A stretch of DNA of 40,425 bases. It comes from Methylobacterium oxalidis (GTDB lineage: Bacteria > Pseudomonadota > Alphaproteobacteria > Rhizobiales > Beijerinckiaceae). Where the stretch lies: assembly GCF_007992195.1 (NCBI RefSeq), contig NZ_BJZU01000096.1, forward strand, positions 1 to 40,425, given 5' to 3'. The notes beneath the pieces are model-generated. The model was given only the letters and a program-made list of their open reading frames with translations, was not told the origin of the DNA and ran no database searches. The translations under genes were made by a program, and so were the position numbers. This document shows positions 39,312-40,425 of this stretch, piece by piece; within the stretch, counting starts at the first letter, position 1, and each line of letters begins with the position of its first letter.

Positions 39312-40349
39312 ATGACGAAGTACAAACTCGAATACATCTGGTTGGACGGCTACACGCCGGTGCCGAACCTGCGTGGCAAGACGCAGATCAAGGAGTTCGA
39401 CAGCTTCCCGACGCTCGAGATGCTGCCGCTCTGGGGCTTCGACGGCAGCTCGACTAAGCAGGCCGAGGGCAGCTCGTCGGATTGCGTCCTCAAGCCCGTG
39501 CGCGTCTTTCCCGACCCGGCCCGCAAGAACGGCGTCTTGGTGCTCTGCGAGGTGATGATGCCGGACGGCACCACCCCGCACCCGTCGAACAAGCGCGCGA
39601 CCATCCTCGACGACGAGGGCGCGTGGTTCGGGTTCGAGCAGGAGTACTTCTTCTACAAGAACGGCCGCCCGCTCGGCTTCCCCGAGAGCGGCTACCCGGC
39701 CCCGCAGGGCCCGTACTACACCGGCGTCGGCTACGCGAACGTCGGCAGCGTCGCCCGCCGGATCGTCGAGGAGCACCTCGACCTCTGTCTCGACGCCGGC
39801 ATCAACCACGAGGGCATCAACGCCGAGGTGGCCAAGGGCCAGTGGGAGTTCCAGATCTTCGGCAAGGGCTCCCGGAAGGCCGCCGACGAGATGTGGATGG
39901 CGCGCTACCTCCTGCAGCGCCTGTGCGAGACGTACGAGATCGACGTCGAGTATCACTGCAAGCCGCTCGGCGACACCGACTGGAACGGGTCTGGCATGCA
40001 CTGCAACTTCTCGACCGCCTACCTGCGGGAAGTCGGCGGCAAGGCTTATTTCGAAGCGCTGATGGCGGCCTTCGACCGGAACCTCGAGGACCACATCGCC
40101 GTCTACGGTCCGGACAACCACATGCGCCTGACCGGCAAGCACGAGACGGCGCCGTGGAACAAGTTCAGCTACGGCGTGGCCGATCGCGGCGCCTCGGTCC
40201 GCGTACCGCACAGCTTCGTCAAGAACGACTACAAGGGCTATCTCGAGGATCGCCGCCCGAACTCGATGGGCGACCCCTACCAGATCGCCTCGCAGGTCCT
40301 GAAGACGATCTCCGAGGTCCCGACCGAGGGCGCGAAGGCCGCGGCCTGA
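39312..40349 (+). CDS. glnII: Glutamine synthetase type II
   Basis: A 345-residue eukaryote-like GSII that makes glutamine from glutamate, ammonia and ATP. Visible motifs are YIWLDGYTPVPNLRGKT near the start, WGFDGSSTKQA (substrate loop), EQEYFFYK, NHEGINAEVAKGQWEFQIF, NGSGMHCNFST and GKHETAPWNKFSYGVADRGASVRVP. The length and motifs fit the GSII octa- or decameric class and not the 470-residue GSI, so control by adenylylation is not expected. The start is ATG at 39312; ribosome binding is weak (AGAGA at about 10 bases), which fits translational control by a GstI-like protein. It is preceded by a sigma-54-type promoter and divergent from the DUF2735 gene. Confidence 0.97.
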   Translation: MTKYKLEYIWLDGYTPVPNLRGKTQIKEFDSFPTLEMLPLWGFDGSSTKQAEGSSSDCVLKPVRVFPDPARKNGVLVLCEVMMPDGTTPHPSNKRATILDDEGAWFGFEQEYFFYKNGRPLGFPESGYPAPQGPYYTGVGYANVGSVARRIVEEHLDLCLDAGINHEGINAEVAKGQWEFQIFGKGSRKAADEMWMARYLLQRLCETYEIDVEYHCKPLGDTDWNGSGMHCNFSTAYLREVGGKAYFEALMAAFDRNLEDHIAVYGPDNHMRLTGKHETAPWNKFSYGVADRGASVRVPHSFVKNDYKGYLEDRRPNSMGDPYQIASQVLKTISEVPTEGAKAAA

Positions 40350-40357
40350 CACCCGAA

Positions 40358-40384
40358 TCCGGCGCGGACCGCCTCCGCGCCGGA
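40358..40384 (+). terminator. Hairpin after glnII
   Basis: TCCGGCGCGG (40358-40367) pairs perfectly with CCGCGCCGGA (40375-40384) around a seven-base loop, eight bases after the glnII stop. It has no T-tract but is a strong stem in the right place. Confidence 0.6.
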
Positions 40385-40425
40385 CTTCATAATGCTCGAT
40401 CCGGCGGGCCGTCACCCAGGGTGAC

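Overview
The window comes from a high-GC alphaproteobacterium of the order Hyphomicrobiales, most likely Methylobacterium or Methylorubrum. The evidence is the very GC-rich third codon positions from about 6.8 kb rightwards, the linked blocks TIGR02300-aroA-cmk, maeB/mutS and miaB-phoH-ybeY-corC-lnt, a type II glutamine synthetase, an EcfG-type general stress sigma factor, and a LOV-type histidine kinase. The assignment rests on gene order and protein motifs, not on a database comparison.

Region 1-6580 is gene-poor, visibly less GC-saturated than the rest, and ends at a tRNA-Ala(GGC) gene. It holds the start of a CHRD-domain protein (cut by the left edge), an NAD-dependent epimerase, several small secreted or membrane proteins, at least one apparent pseudogene, and the most unusual gene of the window. 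That gene (3293-4003) fuses a NepR-like anti-sigma segment to the N-terminus of an EcfG-like ECF sigma factor. An EcfG-type promoter (GGAAC-N17-GTT) lies just upstream, which suggests autoregulation.

Region 6.6-18.5 kb is core housekeeping: a TIGR02300 zinc-ribbon protein, aroA-cmk (shikimate pathway and CMP kinase, overlapping), a small lipoprotein, the helicase hrpB, a small His-rich secreted protein, a chimeric malic enzyme (maeB) and mutS.

Region 18.5-28.2 kb starts with a two-gene minus-strand unit: a blue-light LOV histidine kinase of the HisKA_2 family and a stand-alone receiver, resembling the LovK/LovR pair that feeds the general stress response in other alphaproteobacteria. Then come an AmpG-like permease, an EcsC protein and an MgtC-like protein on the plus strand, and AbrB-family transporter, diacylglycerol kinase and ilvA on the minus strand. 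A 570-base intergenic stretch holds REP-like palindromes.

Region 28.2-40.4 kb has a divergent oxyR/katA pair with an OxyR-type box over the oxyR start codon, a cupin protein, and the long minus-strand operon miaB-phoH-ybeY-corC-lnt-MFS (tRNA modification, rRNA maturation and lipoprotein acylation). It ends with a glutamine block: glutaminase, a small DUF2735 protein (GstI-like) divergent from glnII, and glnII with a sigma-54-type promoter.

Three separate loci therefore deal with stress sensing or stress transcription: the NepR-sigma fusion, the LOV kinase/receiver pair and oxyR-katA. The right end is a compact nitrogen-assimilation module. I found no CRISPR array, insertion sequence, phage gene or rRNA.
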